A DNA stretch of 64,000 nucleotides from an uncultured Saprospirales bacterium (GTDB lineage Bacteria > Bacteroidota > Bacteroidia > Chitinophagales > JADIYW01): NCBI GenBank assembly GCA_938008535.1, contig CALLKF010000006.1, forward strand, positions 38,172 through 102,171, given 5' to 3'. How positions within the stretch are numbered: position 1 is the stretch's first letter; each line of letters starts with the position of its first letter. Made by a program: the position numbers and the translations under genes. Of this stretch, positions 1 through 8,083 are shown piece after piece. Under the pieces are notes generated by a model. It had not been told where the DNA came from, searched no databases, and worked only from the letters and a program-made list of their open reading frames with translations.

Positions 1-119
1 ACCTCAATTCCACTGTCGTTTATAAATGGTGCTAGTCTTTTTACAATATTTCCTGCCTCAGAAATCACCAAATATGGATCCATTTCTTGAGTAACATATA
101 ACAATTTTTTCTTTTCCAT
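1..119 (-). CDS. Glycogen/starch synthase-like protein, N-terminal fragment
   Basis: The first 39 codons of a minus-strand gene that continues beyond the left edge. The translation begins MEKKKLLYVTQEMDPYLV and continues through an SEAGNIVKRLAPF segment. This is the opening beta-strand and donor-loop region of the GT5-like glycogen synthase family in Bacteroidota, which typically starts with KK.L.V.QEM.PY. In many genomes of this phylum such a gene is divergent from panC, as here. The ATG is at 117-119. Only the N-terminus is visible, so catalytic residues cannot be checked. The family call rests on N-terminal similarity and gene order. Confidence 0.6.
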   Translation of the reverse strand, partial: MEKKKLLYVTQEMDPYLVISEAGNIVKRLAPFINDSGIE

Positions 120-165
120 GCGCCGCTTTTTCTAAATTATTTAAAAATTATGCTTAATTAGTGTG

Positions 166-173
166 CAAAGGTA
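166..173 (-). promoter_or_regulatory. -7 promoter box of the glycogen synthase-like gene
   Basis: On the minus strand the sequence reads TACCTTTG followed by CACAC, a perfect TAnnTTTG box of the Bacteroidota housekeeping sigma factor. It lies 46 bp before the ATG at 119. No clear -33 TTTG is seen at the usual distance. Confidence 0.55.
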
Positions 174-321
174 CGCATTTAAAGTGGTATAATTGTTTTC
201 GAAATAGACATAAAATGAGATTTTAAGTATTCTTTACACTTGCTTTAATGTTTGTTTAAATGATGCTTACACTTACTTTTAATAAATAAATCAGAGTTTA
301 AAAAATGTAAAATTAACGGAA

Positions 322-1200
322 ATGAAAATTTTTCAAACAGTGCTTGATTTGCAAAAATATTTACTAGAAATCAATCAGTTGCATAATAAGAAAATAGGAT
401 TTGTGCCAACAATGGGTGCCTTGCATCAAGGTCATCTTTCTCTGATTGAGCAATCTAAACAACATACCGATTTTACGATTTGCAGCATATTTGTAAATCC
501 TACGCAGTTTAATGATAAAAAAGACTACGATAAATATCCAATTCAGATTGATAAAGATCTGGAAATGTTGCTGGCTGCCAATTGCGATATTGCATTTTTA
601 CCAACTGTAGAACAGGTTTATCCAACTGGAACGCTTGATAAAATTAATATTGATTTGGGGTTTGTTGGAAAAACATTAGATGCAGAACATCGTCCAGGCC
701 ATTTTGAAGGTGTGCTGCAAGTGGTGAAGCGTTTGTTGGATATTGTGCAGCCAGACGTGCTTTTTCTTGGACAAAAAGATTATCAGCAATGCATGGTGTT
801 GACACGTTTGGTAGAGCATTTTCAATTACCAGTTGAAGTGAAGATTTGCGAAACATTACGCGAAAACGATGGTTTAGCAATGAGTTCGCGTAATGCTCGA
901 TTAAACGAAGATGACAGAAAAATTGCCGTAAAATTATCACAAGCATTATTTTATATAAAAGAAAATATTTCCAAAATTCCGATTCAACAATTAATTGATG
1001 AACAAATTAATTTTATACAAGAAGATGATTTGATTAAGGTAGAATATTTGGTGATTGTAAACGGAAAAACATTAGAACCGATTACAGAATATGATGCTCA
1101 AATGCCAACTACAACGCTTGTAGCAACTAAAGTTGGCGAAGTAAGGTTGATTGATAATGTTATAGTTAGTCGTGAGTCAAAAGTTGTTAGTCATGATTAA
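322..1200 (+). CDS. panC: Pantothenate synthetase (pantoate--beta-alanine ligase)
   Basis: Condenses pantoate with beta-alanine using ATP, the last step of cytosolic pantothenate synthesis. The 292-residue product has the family hallmarks: PTMGALHQGHLSLI (residues ~29-42, HIGH-like ATP-binding loop), FVNPTQF, the central RPGHFEGV and LGQKDYQQ motifs, and the MSSRNARL loop (KMSKS equivalent). panD follows 96 bp downstream, so the two final enzymes of the pathway are adjacent, and panD has its own promoter. The last ~10 residues (SRESKVVSHD) look like an extension beyond the usual end and are encoded by a 7-nt periodic sequence (see repeat at 1164). Start is an ATG with upstream in-frame stops. 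Confidence 0.97.
   Translation: MKIFQTVLDLQKYLLEINQLHNKKIGFVPTMGALHQGHLSLIEQSKQHTDFTICSIFVNPTQFNDKKDYDKYPIQIDKDLEMLLAANCDIAFLPTVEQVYPTGTLDKINIDLGFVGKTLDAEHRPGHFEGVLQVVKRLLDIVQPDVLFLGQKDYQQCMVLTRLVEHFQLPVEVKICETLRENDGLAMSSRNARLNEDDRKIAVKLSQALFYIKENISKIPIQQLIDEQINFIQEDDLIKVEYLVIVNGKTLEPITEYDAQMPTTTLVATKVGEVRLIDNVIVSRESKVVSHD
1164..1198. repeat. 7-nt periodic array at the 3' end of panC
   Basis: The trinucleotide AGT recurs at 1168, 1175, 1182 and 1189, exactly 7 nt apart. On the minus strand this reads as phased heptamers such as ACTCACG and ACTAACA. It overlaps the last codons of panC and is the same class of array as those at 5803, 17897, 40606, 49346 and 55960. Confidence 0.6.
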
Positions 1201-1249
1201 AAAGATAAAACGTCAATTATCAATCAACTAATTCTTAATCCTTCGATAA

Positions 1250-1279
1250 TTTGTTAATTCAGATAAATATATACCTTTA
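1250..1279 (+). promoter_or_regulatory. Promoter of panD (-33 and -7 boxes)
   Basis: TTTG at 1250-1253, an 18-nt spacer, and TACCTTTA at 1272-1279 match the Bacteroidota TTTG / TAnnTTTG promoter layout. The panD ATG follows 17 nt after the -7 box. Confidence 0.55.
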
Positions 1280-1296
1280 CAACCAAAATTAAATAC

Positions 1297-1650
1297 ATGT
1301 TCGTACACGTTTTTAGAGCAAAACTGCACAGAGTAGTAGTTACAGAAGCCAATTTAAATTACATGGGTAGCATCACAGTAGATGAAAATTTATTGGATGC
1401 TTCAGGCATTTTTCCGAATGAGAAAGTGCAAATTGTAAACATCAACAATGGAGAACGATTTGAAACCTATGTAATAAAAGGTGAACGAGGTTCGGGACAA
1501 ATTTGCCTAAATGGACCAGCGGCACGTAAGGTACAACTTGGCGACAAACTCATCGTAATTGCTTATGGAATGATGACGTTAGATGAAGCCAAAGATTTTA
1601 CGCCAACAGCAATTTATGTAGATGAAAACAATCAGCAAGTAAAACATTAA
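1297..1650 (+). CDS. panD: Aspartate 1-decarboxylase (pyruvoyl-dependent)
   Basis: Makes beta-alanine from L-aspartate, the substrate used by PanC just upstream. The 117-residue proenzyme is of normal length. Gly24-Ser25 (in NYMGSITVDE) is the self-cleavage site, and Ser25 becomes the pyruvoyl cofactor, at the same residue numbers as the E. coli enzyme. Lys9 and the NGxAAR motif (NGPAARKVQLGD, with Asn and Tyr active-site neighbours) are also conserved. The visible start context is poor in Shine-Dalgarno, which is usual for this phylum. Likely transcribed from its own promoter at 1250-1279. Confidence 0.97.
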   Translation: MFVHVFRAKLHRVVVTEANLNYMGSITVDENLLDASGIFPNEKVQIVNINNGERFETYVIKGERGSGQICLNGPAARKVQLGDKLIVIAYGMMTLDEAKDFTPTAIYVDENNQQVKH

Positions 1651-1666
1651 TGGTACTTTCGTTTGT

Positions 1667-2686
1667 ATGAATAATATTAAAACAGTCATAAAAATTTTAT
1701 TTTCCCTTGGTTTAGGTATTGGTTTAATTATTTGGTTTTGGGATTCAATGTCTGAATCAGACAAAGCTGAAACTATCAATGCATTCAAAAGAGCCAACTA
1801 TTTTTGGGTAATTTTAGCACCTTTAATTGGTTTCATTGGAAACTTTATTCGCACACAACGTTGGCGATTAATGCTTCGTCCATTAGGTTATAATCCAAAT
1901 TATTGGAATACATTTCACTGTGTTATGGTGATGTATTTTTTCAACTTATTTGTACCACGTTTAGGTGAAGTTACACGATGTAGTTTTTTAGCGCAATACG
2001 AAAAAGTTCCAATTGAAAAATCATTAGGCACCATGGTTACTGAACGTTTGATTGATGTACTATGTTTAGGTGTAGTTTTTTTATTGATTATTTTATTTCT
2101 AGGAAAAGAAAATTACGATTCGTTAAGTACTAATTTTTCCTTACTAACCAAAGGATTTGGTGGAGGCACTTTTACAATGATTTTAAAATATTCAATTCCA
2201 GTTTTATTCATACTTGGCATTGCAGCTTTTTCAATTTATTACATTCAAAAAAATGGCTTTGATAAACTAGTTGAATTGATAAGAAATAAAATAAAAGATT
2301 TGTTGACATCGATCATTTCAGTTAAAGATATTAAAGAAAAACCTCAGTTTATTTTATTAACTATCAGTATGTGGGTTTCATATTTAGTAATGTTTTACAT
2401 TAATTATTTGGCATTGCCAGAAACCAATCATTTGCCATTTATTTCTGCGTTAGTATGTTTGCTTTTTGGCTCATTTGCTGTAATAATAACACCTGGTGGA
2501 ATCGGTGTTTTTCCGATAATTATACAAATGGTATTAGTTTCTTTTAAAGTAAATCCAAGTATTGCATTAGCCATTGGAATGATTGCTTGGTCTGTACAAA
2601 CATTAGGTGTTTTAATTGGTGGTATGCTATCGTTAATCTTATTGAATGTAATCAATAAAAAGCAAAATGCTGTAGTTGTTGAATAA
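1667..2686 (+). CDS. Flippase-like integral membrane protein (UPF0104 / LPG synthase TM-domain family)
   Basis: A 339-residue polytopic inner-membrane protein with about eight hydrophobic segments. The N-terminal half contains FIRTQRWRLMLRPLG and the EVTRCSFLAQYEKVPIEKSLGTMVTERLIDVL block, diagnostic of the UPF0104/YbhN family, the membrane half of lysylphosphatidylglycerol synthases. The C-terminal GGIGVFPIIIQ motif is also conserved. No aminoacyl-transferase domain is fused, so it is not an MprF. Proposed roles in the family involve lipid or glycan precursor movement, but the substrate here is unknown. It starts 17 bp after panD, and a TACTTTCG box (1654-1661) lies 5 nt before the ATG. It overlaps the next gene by 11 bp, suggesting co-translation. 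Confidence 0.8.
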   Translation: MNNIKTVIKILFSLGLGIGLIIWFWDSMSESDKAETINAFKRANYFWVILAPLIGFIGNFIRTQRWRLMLRPLGYNPNYWNTFHCVMVMYFFNLFVPRLGEVTRCSFLAQYEKVPIEKSLGTMVTERLIDVLCLGVVFLLIILFLGKENYDSLSTNFSLLTKGFGGGTFTMILKYSIPVLFILGIAAFSIYYIQKNGFDKLVELIRNKIKDLLTSIISVKDIKEKPQFILLTISMWVSYLVMFYINYLALPETNHLPFISALVCLLFGSFAVIITPGGIGVFPIIIQMVLVSFKVNPSIALAIGMIAWSVQTLGVLIGGMLSLILLNVINKKQNAVVVE

Positions 2687-3128
2687 TTCATCTAAAATAA
2701 TTTTTGATTTAGAAACTTTTCTTACTTCTTTTGAAAGAAAAAATAAAATTATTGTCTTTACAAATGGTTGTTTTGATTTGTTGCACAAAGGTCATTTGCA
2801 TGTATTAAACGAAGCAAAAAAACACGGCGATATTTTAATAGTTGCAGTAAACAATGATGCTTCCGTAAAAAAACTAAAAGGTGAAACGAGACCAATTGAA
2901 AATTTGGAAACTCGATTAAAAAATCTTTCAAAATTAGATACGATTGATTTCCTAATTTCTTTCTCAGAAGAAACACCAATTCGATTAATTGAAAAAATAA
3001 AACCAACTATTTTAATAAAAGGTAGCGATTATAAAAAAGAAAATGTTGTTGGAAAAGAATTTGCACAACAAGTTGTTATTGTTTCGTTGTTAGAAGGTTT
3101 TTCTACTACTAATCAAATCAACAAGTAA
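2676..3128 (+). CDS. RfaE2-like nucleotidyltransferase (heptose-1-phosphate adenylyltransferase family)
   Basis: A 150-residue cytidylyltransferase-fold enzyme with the family core VFTNGCFDLLHKGHLHVL (HxGH nucleotide-binding loop), VAVNNDASVKKLKG, RPIENLETRL and ILIKGSDY. These match the C-terminal half of HldE/RfaE, which activates heptose-1-phosphate to ADP-heptose for lipopolysaccharide. No RfaE1 kinase is in the window. No ATG is available: an in-frame TAG (2673-2675) directly precedes TTG at 2676, so initiation must be at TTG 2676 or 2679. It overlaps the preceding membrane-protein gene by 11 bp. The precise sugar is inferred from family only. Confidence 0.85.
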   Translation: MLNNSSKIIFDLETFLTSFERKNKIIVFTNGCFDLLHKGHLHVLNEAKKHGDILIVAVNNDASVKKLKGETRPIENLETRLKNLSKLDTIDFLISFSEETPIRLIEKIKPTILIKGSDYKKENVVGKEFAQQVVIVSLLEGFSTTNQINK

Positions 3129-3139
3129 AACTATTTAAA

Positions 3140-4429
3140 TTATTCAAATACAACAACGCCAATCCCTTCTGTTGAAGATGGCCAACTTGGTGTGCGCAAA
3201 ATTCGTCCGTTAAAATTATACGTATTGGTTTGATTTAAAACAACTGGAAAATAAAAATCTATACCTTTTAACGATTGAAAACTATTAAACAATGCGATAG
3301 AAGTTGTATCAGAGTTTCTGTTGTTGTTTGAATCATATAAAAACATGGCTACCGTATTTAATTCTGGAGCAGTAAAAGTATTTGAATTTAATGAAATACC
3401 ATTAACAGACAAATTGTCTCTGCCTAACCAAAGAGCTTTAGATGCACTGTAAAAAATTCCAATTGCTTTTGAACTGGAAACAGTAATTACATTACTTAAA
3501 ACCAAATTAAATATACTATTTGATTGTGGATATAATCTTAAGTAAACAAGATGGTCTGAGTGTTTAAATGGCTCTCTGTAATAATGCAATGCACGATCTC
3601 CAGGTTTGCCTGTAGATACTTTAAATTCATAGTATGATGAAGGATTTACCTTCATCGGACCCCAAGTATTGTCTGCATTTGCAATAAATGTTTTTATAGG
3701 TGATGTTGTTTTTCTGAAACCAGTTAAAGGATCTACTTCATACACTTCTACTTTTGAGCCAGCACCACTATTATTTTCTACAAAAGAAACTACCTTGCCT
3801 GATATTTCAGGATTACCTTCATTTGTTACTTCTAGTTGATTTGGTAAATTTCCAGTAATTAATTTATAAATTTCAGTAAAGGTTTCATTACATGCTGCAA
3901 TTTCATTATGGTCTTTGTTTTGTATAATTACATTCTTTGCACGAACAATTGAGTCTCCATTTGTTACAACATAATCGGTATTTGGCCAAATATTTAAAGT
4001 TGGAAGTGTTGATGTTGGAAATCCATTTCTATTTGTAATATATGGTGCTATCAAAGAAACTGTTGCAATTTGTTTTACATACTCGCTGTTTTTACAGAAA
4101 TTGAAAGACAAGCCACCGCCTAATGAATGACCTACTAAATGTACTTTTGATTGACCAGTTTGCACCAATATATTTTCAATAAATTCATTAAGTGGAGCAA
4201 TATTTGTAGTTTGTCCACCAATAGTATTCCAATCGTACGTAAATATCATATTAGCTGGATAGCCATTTGATGTAAACCTTTTTGCAATCCATTCATAAGA
4301 ATCACCACTTCCAAGCAATCCATGAACAAAAACTATAGGGACAAAGTCTTGGTTTTTATTTGATTCTTTTTTACAAGAAAAAATAAAAAAAATAGAAATA
4401 ATTGTTAGGATTGTATTCTTAATTTTCAT
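3140..4429 (-). CDS. Secreted lipoprotein lipase/esterase (alpha/beta hydrolase)
   Basis: A 429-residue predicted lipoprotein: the N-terminus ends in a lipobox FIFSC with the acylated Cys at residue 19, followed by KKE. The alpha/beta-hydrolase core shows the oxyanion strand PIVFVHGLLGSG and the nucleophile elbow GHSLGG (Ser in HLVGHSLGGGL), as in triacylglycerol lipases. After about residue 200 comes a beta-rich region with a carboxypeptidase-regulatory-like segment (GKVVSFVENNSGAGSKVEVY) and then a jelly-roll-like C-terminal part, resembling lipases with a C-terminal lipid-binding barrel. Likely acts on lipids or esters at the cell surface or periplasm. Convergent with the RfaE2-like gene (11-bp gap). 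The exact substrate is unknown. Confidence 0.8.
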   Translation of the reverse strand: MKIKNTILTIISIFFIFSCKKESNKNQDFVPIVFVHGLLGSGDSYEWIAKRFTSNGYPANMIFTYDWNTIGGQTTNIAPLNEFIENILVQTGQSKVHLVGHSLGGGLSFNFCKNSEYVKQIATVSLIAPYITNRNGFPTSTLPTLNIWPNTDYVVTNGDSIVRAKNVIIQNKDHNEIAACNETFTEIYKLITGNLPNQLEVTNEGNPEISGKVVSFVENNSGAGSKVEVYEVDPLTGFRKTTSPIKTFIANADNTWGPMKVNPSSYYEFKVSTGKPGDRALHYYREPFKHSDHLVYLRLYPQSNSIFNLVLSNVITVSSSKAIGIFYSASKALWLGRDNLSVNGISLNSNTFTAPELNTVAMFLYDSNNNRNSDTTSIALFNSFQSLKGIDFYFPVVLNQTNTYNFNGRILRTPSWPSSTEGIGVVVFE

Positions 4430-4564
4430 AAAGTATTTATAAACTACAAAAGTAATTCAAAAAAGTTGTAAAAACAGATGGTGTTTTTTGTAAATAAACG
4501 TAATATTTTAGAATAAATTCTAACAGTAATGACACAATTGCTGTTAAGTATAAACTTAAAATCG

Positions 4565-4572
4565 TATTTTCG
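4565..4572 (+). promoter_or_regulatory. -7 box of the acyl-CoA dehydrogenase gene
   Basis: TATTTTCG followed by CA, a one-mismatch TAnnTTTG box, 21 nt before the ATG at 4594. The same GTATTTTCGCA string recurs in front of tyrS (25339). Confidence 0.45.
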
Positions 4573-4593
4573 CATTCTCAAAAAATTACAAAA

Positions 4594-5742
4594 ATGGATT
4601 TCAAACTTACCGAAGAACATCTGCAAATTCGCGAAATGGCGCGCAATTTTACGCAAAAAGTATTAAAACCAGGTGTTATTGATCGTGACCGTGACATGAT
4701 TCATCCAACAGAATTTATAAAACAAATGGGTGAATTGGGTTTTATGGGTATGATGGTAAATCCGAAATATGGTGGTGGTGGAATGGATACTGTTTCATAC
4801 TGTATTGCAATGGAAGAAATCTCTAAACTAGATGCATCTTGTTCAGTTGCGATGTCTGTCAACAATTCCTTAGTTTGTTGGGGTTTGGAAGCGTATGGAA
4901 CAGAAGAACAAAAAGAAAAGTATTTAACACCATTAGCAAAAGGCGAAAAATTAGGCGCGTTTGCATTAAGCGAACCAGAAGCAGGCAGCGATGCTACCTC
5001 ACAAAAAACAACGGCAGAAGATAAAGGTGATTACTATTTATTAAACGGCACTAAAAATTGGATTACCAACGGCGGAAAAGCAGATACTTATTTAGTGATT
5101 GCGCAAACGCATCCTGAAAAAGGACATAAAGGTATCAATGTATTAATAGTAGAAAAAGGAATGCCAGGTTTTGCAATTGGTGCAAAAGAAGATAAATTAG
5201 GCATTCGTGCATCAGACACACATTCATTATTATTTACTGATGTGAAAGTGCCGAAAGAAAATAGAATTGGCGAAGATGGTTTTGGTTTTAAATTTGCAAT
5301 GAAAACCTTAGAAGGTGGCAGAATTGGAATTGCAGCGCAAGCATTAGGCATTGCAGCAGGTGCGTATGAATTAGCAGTTGAGTATTCAAAAGTGCGTAAA
5401 GCATTTGGAACGGAAATTTCTAATCACCAAATTATACAATTTAAGTTGGCAGATATGGCAACTGAAATAGAAGCAGCGCGATTATTAGTTTATAAAGCAG
5501 CATGGTTAAAAGATCAACATAAAGATTACGCAGTGGCATCTGCAACTGCCAAATTATTTGCATCAGAAGTAGCGATGAAAGTAACCACAGAAGCAGTACA
5601 AGTGCATGGTGGTTACGGTTATGTAAAAGAATATCATGTAGAACGATTAATGCGTGATGCAAAAATTACTCAGATCTACGAAGGCACTTCAGAAGTACAA
5701 CGCATTGTTATTTCGCGTGGTGTTTTAAGCGGAAAAGTATAG
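4594..5742 (+). CDS. Acyl-CoA dehydrogenase (short-chain/branched-chain type)
   Basis: FAD-dependent alpha,beta-dehydrogenation of acyl-CoA in cytosolic beta-oxidation or branched-chain amino-acid breakdown. The 382 residues span the full family: an N-terminal helical domain, the FALSEPEAGSDA signature, the NGTKNWITNGG beta-domain segment, the KAFGTEISNHQIIQFKLADM helix and the C-terminal YEGTSEVQR motif carrying the catalytic Glu. The length and the YEGTSE position match butyryl/short-chain enzymes (BCAD/Bcd type) rather than very-long-chain ones. It is a single gene flanked by its own promoter and a tRNA gene. Substrate chain length cannot be fixed from sequence alone. Confidence 0.95.
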   Translation: MDFKLTEEHLQIREMARNFTQKVLKPGVIDRDRDMIHPTEFIKQMGELGFMGMMVNPKYGGGGMDTVSYCIAMEEISKLDASCSVAMSVNNSLVCWGLEAYGTEEQKEKYLTPLAKGEKLGAFALSEPEAGSDATSQKTTAEDKGDYYLLNGTKNWITNGGKADTYLVIAQTHPEKGHKGINVLIVEKGMPGFAIGAKEDKLGIRASDTHSLLFTDVKVPKENRIGEDGFGFKFAMKTLEGGRIGIAAQALGIAAGAYELAVEYSKVRKAFGTEISNHQIIQFKLADMATEIEAARLLVYKAAWLKDQHKDYAVASATAKLFASEVAMKVTTEAVQVHGGYGYVKEYHVERLMRDAKITQIYEGTSEVQRIVISRGVLSGKV

Positions 5743-5762
5743 AGAAAGTAATAAGGGTAAAA

Positions 5763-5823
5763 AGTTATTAGTTATAAGTAGGTTTTTTCTAACTACTAAT
5801 AAACTTATGACTCACGACTAAAT
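5763..5823. repeat. Inverted pair of 7-nt periodic arrays before tRNA-Ser
   Basis: Phased heptamers ACTTATG (5803), ACTCACG (5810) and ACTAAAT (5817) run up to the tRNA 5' end. Upstream, 5763-5780 (AGTTATTAGTTATAAGTAG) carries the same words in inverted orientation (ACTTATA, ACTAATA). The pair could fold into a stem around the T-run in the middle. Confidence 0.5.
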
Positions 5824-5824
5824 A

Positions 5825-5911
5825 GGAGACGTGTCCGAGTGGTTGAAGGAGCACGCCTGGAAAGTGTGTATATGGGAAACTGTATCATGAGTTCGAATCT
5901 CATCGTCTCCG
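5825..5911 (+). tRNA. tRNA-Ser (anticodon GGA)
   Basis: An 87-nt class II tRNA. The acceptor stem GGAGACG (5825-5831) pairs perfectly with CGTCTCC (5904-5910), with discriminator G at 5911. The anticodon stem CACGC/GTGTG encloses loop CTGGAAA, placing anticodon GGA at 5859-5861 (reads UCC and UCU). A long variable arm (TATATGGGAAACTGTATC) identifies the serine class, and the T-loop is GTTCGAATC. CCA is not encoded. A hairpin terminator follows at once. Confidence 0.97.
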
Positions 5912-5920
5912 CAAAAATGC

Positions 5921-5957
5921 AAAAACTGATAAGGTATAAACTTTATCAGTTTTTTTT
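5921..5957 (+). terminator. Rho-independent terminator of tRNA-Ser
   Basis: Stem AAACTGATAA (5923-5932) pairs with TTATCAGTTT (5943-5952) around a 10-nt loop, followed by a T-run to 5957. It starts 10 bp after the tRNA. Confidence 0.85.
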
Positions 5958-5995
5958 ATATTAATTACATAGCTTATTTTTTTATCTTTATAATT

Positions 5996-7888
5996 ATGGA
6001 AAATAGAATAGCAAAATTCTGCAACATCATCGCATTATTATTTACATTAAATAGTTTTGCAGAAAACAATACAAACAGCACAGCAAAAGAAGTAGTGTTG
6101 TATCCTCAAGGTGCACAAGTAACACGCATAGCAAAAGTAGAACTAAAGAAAGGTAAAAACGAAATCGTGATTGCTAATCTTTCACCTTTTATGAACACAA
6201 GCAGTATACAAGTAAATGGAAATGGAAACTTTACCATTGCTTCTATTGCTCATAAATATAATTTTCTAGAAGAAGAACAAAAGAAAAACCAATTAACAAA
6301 TTTGAAAGCAAGAGTTGATTCTTTAGAAAATGAAATTAATATTCAGAATGCGTATTTAACGGTCGCTATTGAACAGGAAAATATGTTAATTAAAAATCAA
6401 TCGATTGGTGGTGCAAATGTTGGTGTTAAAACAATGGATTTAAAAGAAGCAGTAGAATACCAAAAACAAAAAATGACTGAATTAGAATTAGAGCAAGTAA
6501 AACTAAATAGTAAAATAACATCACTAACACTGCTGAAAGATAAATTTGAAAAACAAGCAACTGCTACAAAATCATTATCTACCAAAACCACTAGTGATAT
6601 TGTTATTACTATTAACAGTAATGAAAGTATAAATACTGAATTGAAGATTTCTTACTTTGTTTCGGAAGCAAAGTGGTTACCTTATTATGACGTGAAAGTG
6701 AAGAATATAAATTCACCTATCGACTTTTCATACAAAGCAAAAATCTCGCAATCTACTGGTGAAGAATGGAAAGATGTGATGTTGACTTTATCTACATCAG
6801 AACCAAAATTAACAGCACAAAAACCTTATTTGCAAAAATGGAATTTGCATTTAAATGATTATTCAAACAATAATTATTACACTTCTAATTTAGATGTTTC
6901 AGGTTTGCCTCAATATAATTTTGTACAGGGAAAAGTAAACGATGTAAGCACTGGTGAAGCATTAATTGGTGTAAATGTAACTTTAAAAGGCACTACAATC
7001 GGAACAGTAACAGATATTGATGGAAACTACGCTTTAGAAATTCCGAATGGCTCGAAAATACTGGTGTTTAGCTATGTTGGATATTCTAATGTCGAAAAGC
7101 CAATTGCAAGCAGTATGGTAAATACTGTTATGCAAAGTGAAGGTAATTTATTAGAAGAAGTTGTTGTAAGTGGTTTGTCAATTAAAAGAAAGAAAAAATC
7201 ATTATCTTTTTCATCTAGTAATGATTGGAATGATAAAACAGAAGGAACAAATGCAGTAGAAACAGAAGAAACATACACGCCAATTGATGTAAATTTTAAC
7301 ATCAAAACGCCTTATACAATTATTAGTGATGGCAAAATAAATTCGGTAGATATTAATTCTTACGATGTGCCTGCAACTTATAAATATTATGCAATTCCAA
7401 AATTAGATAAAAGTGCATTTTTAACAGCATTCTTATCTAATTGGACAGACTTAAATTTATTACCTGGCGAAGCAAATTTGTATTTCGAAAATACTTACGT
7501 TGGCAAATCTGTTATCAATCCTGATATAACAGAAGATACTTTAGAAATATCTTTAGGTAGAGATAAAAATGTAATTGTAAAACGTGAATTGGTAAAAGAT
7601 TTTTCTAAAAAACAATTAATTGGCAACAATAAAATTGTAAATAAAGCTTGGCAAATCTCAGTAAAAAATAATAAAAAACAACCTATTGAAATTATAGTAC
7701 TAGATCAATTTCCAATATCAACACAAAAAGAAATTTCTGTAGAACAGATAGAAAAAAGCAATGCTGAATTAGCTGAAGAAACTGGAATTTTAAAATGGAA
7801 ATTATTTATTGAGCCAACTGTAGAAAAGAAAGTACAATTAAAATATGCTGTAAAATATCCAAATGGTGATTATTTAAAATTAGAATAA
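5996..7888 (+). CDS. MuiA-type DUF4140/DUF4139 protein with inserted CarboxypepD_reg module
   Basis: A 630-residue exported protein (signal peptide to about residue 22, ending SFA). The N-terminal part (VVLYPQGAQVTRIAKVEL) is DUF4140, followed by a coiled-coil stretch (~residues 95-190) and the DUF4139 beta-sandwich (KISYFVSEAKWLPYYDVKV, then FLSNWTDLNLLPGEANLYFENTYVG), the layout of the mucoidy inhibitor A family. Residues ~310-393 interrupt DUF4139 with a carboxypeptidase-regulatory-like domain (GEALIGVNVTLKGT, GTVTDIDGNYAL) ending in EEVVVSG, which resembles the N-terminal extension of SusC/TonB receptors. The function of the family is not established. A TATCTTTA box (5983-5990) lies 5 nt before the ATG. 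Stand-alone gene, closed by the terminator at 8002. Confidence 0.85.
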   Translation: MENRIAKFCNIIALLFTLNSFAENNTNSTAKEVVLYPQGAQVTRIAKVELKKGKNEIVIANLSPFMNTSSIQVNGNGNFTIASIAHKYNFLEEEQKKNQLTNLKARVDSLENEINIQNAYLTVAIEQENMLIKNQSIGGANVGVKTMDLKEAVEYQKQKMTELELEQVKLNSKITSLTLLKDKFEKQATATKSLSTKTTSDIVITINSNESINTELKISYFVSEAKWLPYYDVKVKNINSPIDFSYKAKISQSTGEEWKDVMLTLSTSEPKLTAQKPYLQKWNLHLNDYSNNNYYTSNLDVSGLPQYNFVQGKVNDVSTGEALIGVNVTLKGTTIGTVTDIDGNYALEIPNGSKILVFSYVGYSNVEKPIASSMVNTVMQSEGNLLEEVVVSGLSIKRKKKSLSFSSSNDWNDKTEGTNAVETEETYTPIDVNFNIKTPYTIISDGKINSVDINSYDVPATYKYYAIPKLDKSAFLTAFLSNWTDLNLLPGEANLYFENTYVGKSVINPDITEDTLEISLGRDKNVIVKRELVKDFSKKQLIGNNKIVNKAWQISVKNNKKQPIEIIVLDQFPISTQKEISVEQIEKSNAELAEETGILKWKLFIEPTVEKKVQLKYAVKYPNGDYLKLE

Positions 7889-7944
7889 TGTTCCCAAATA
7901 CAAAGACATAATTAATGAAAATTATAAAAATAATGAGAGATATT

Positions 7945-7986
7945 ACCTTGAAAATATCAAATATAATTTGAAAATTTCAAGGTTGT
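7945..7986. repeat. Degenerate copy of the intergenic palindrome family
   Basis: CCTTGAAA at 7946 faces TTTCAAGG at 7975-7982 with an A/T-rich centre. It resembles a decayed version of the palindromes at 8039, 12999 and 26659. Weak by itself. Confidence 0.35.
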
Positions 7987-8001
7987 TAAAATGAATTAAT
8001 A

Positions 8002-8037
8002 ATAAAAAACGCCACGAATTTTCGTGGCGTTTTTTAT
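8002..8037. terminator. Bidirectional terminator between the MuiA-like gene and aconitase
   Basis: Stem GCCACGA pairs with TCGTGGC around a 4-nt loop, flanked by six A on the left and six T on the right. It can therefore stop transcription from both convergent genes. Confidence 0.88.
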
Positions 8038-8038
8038 T

Positions 8039-8071
8039 AGACCATCAAGGTTTTTAAAACCTTGATGGTCT
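8039..8071. repeat. Intergenic palindrome, copy 1
   Basis: A perfect 16-bp inverted repeat (AGACCATCAAGGTTTT / AAAACCTTGATGGTCT) around a single T, between a terminator and the end of aconitase. Member of a family with copies at 12999, 26659, 32683 and 32779. Confidence 0.8.
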
Positions 8072-8083
8072 GTTATAATTAAA

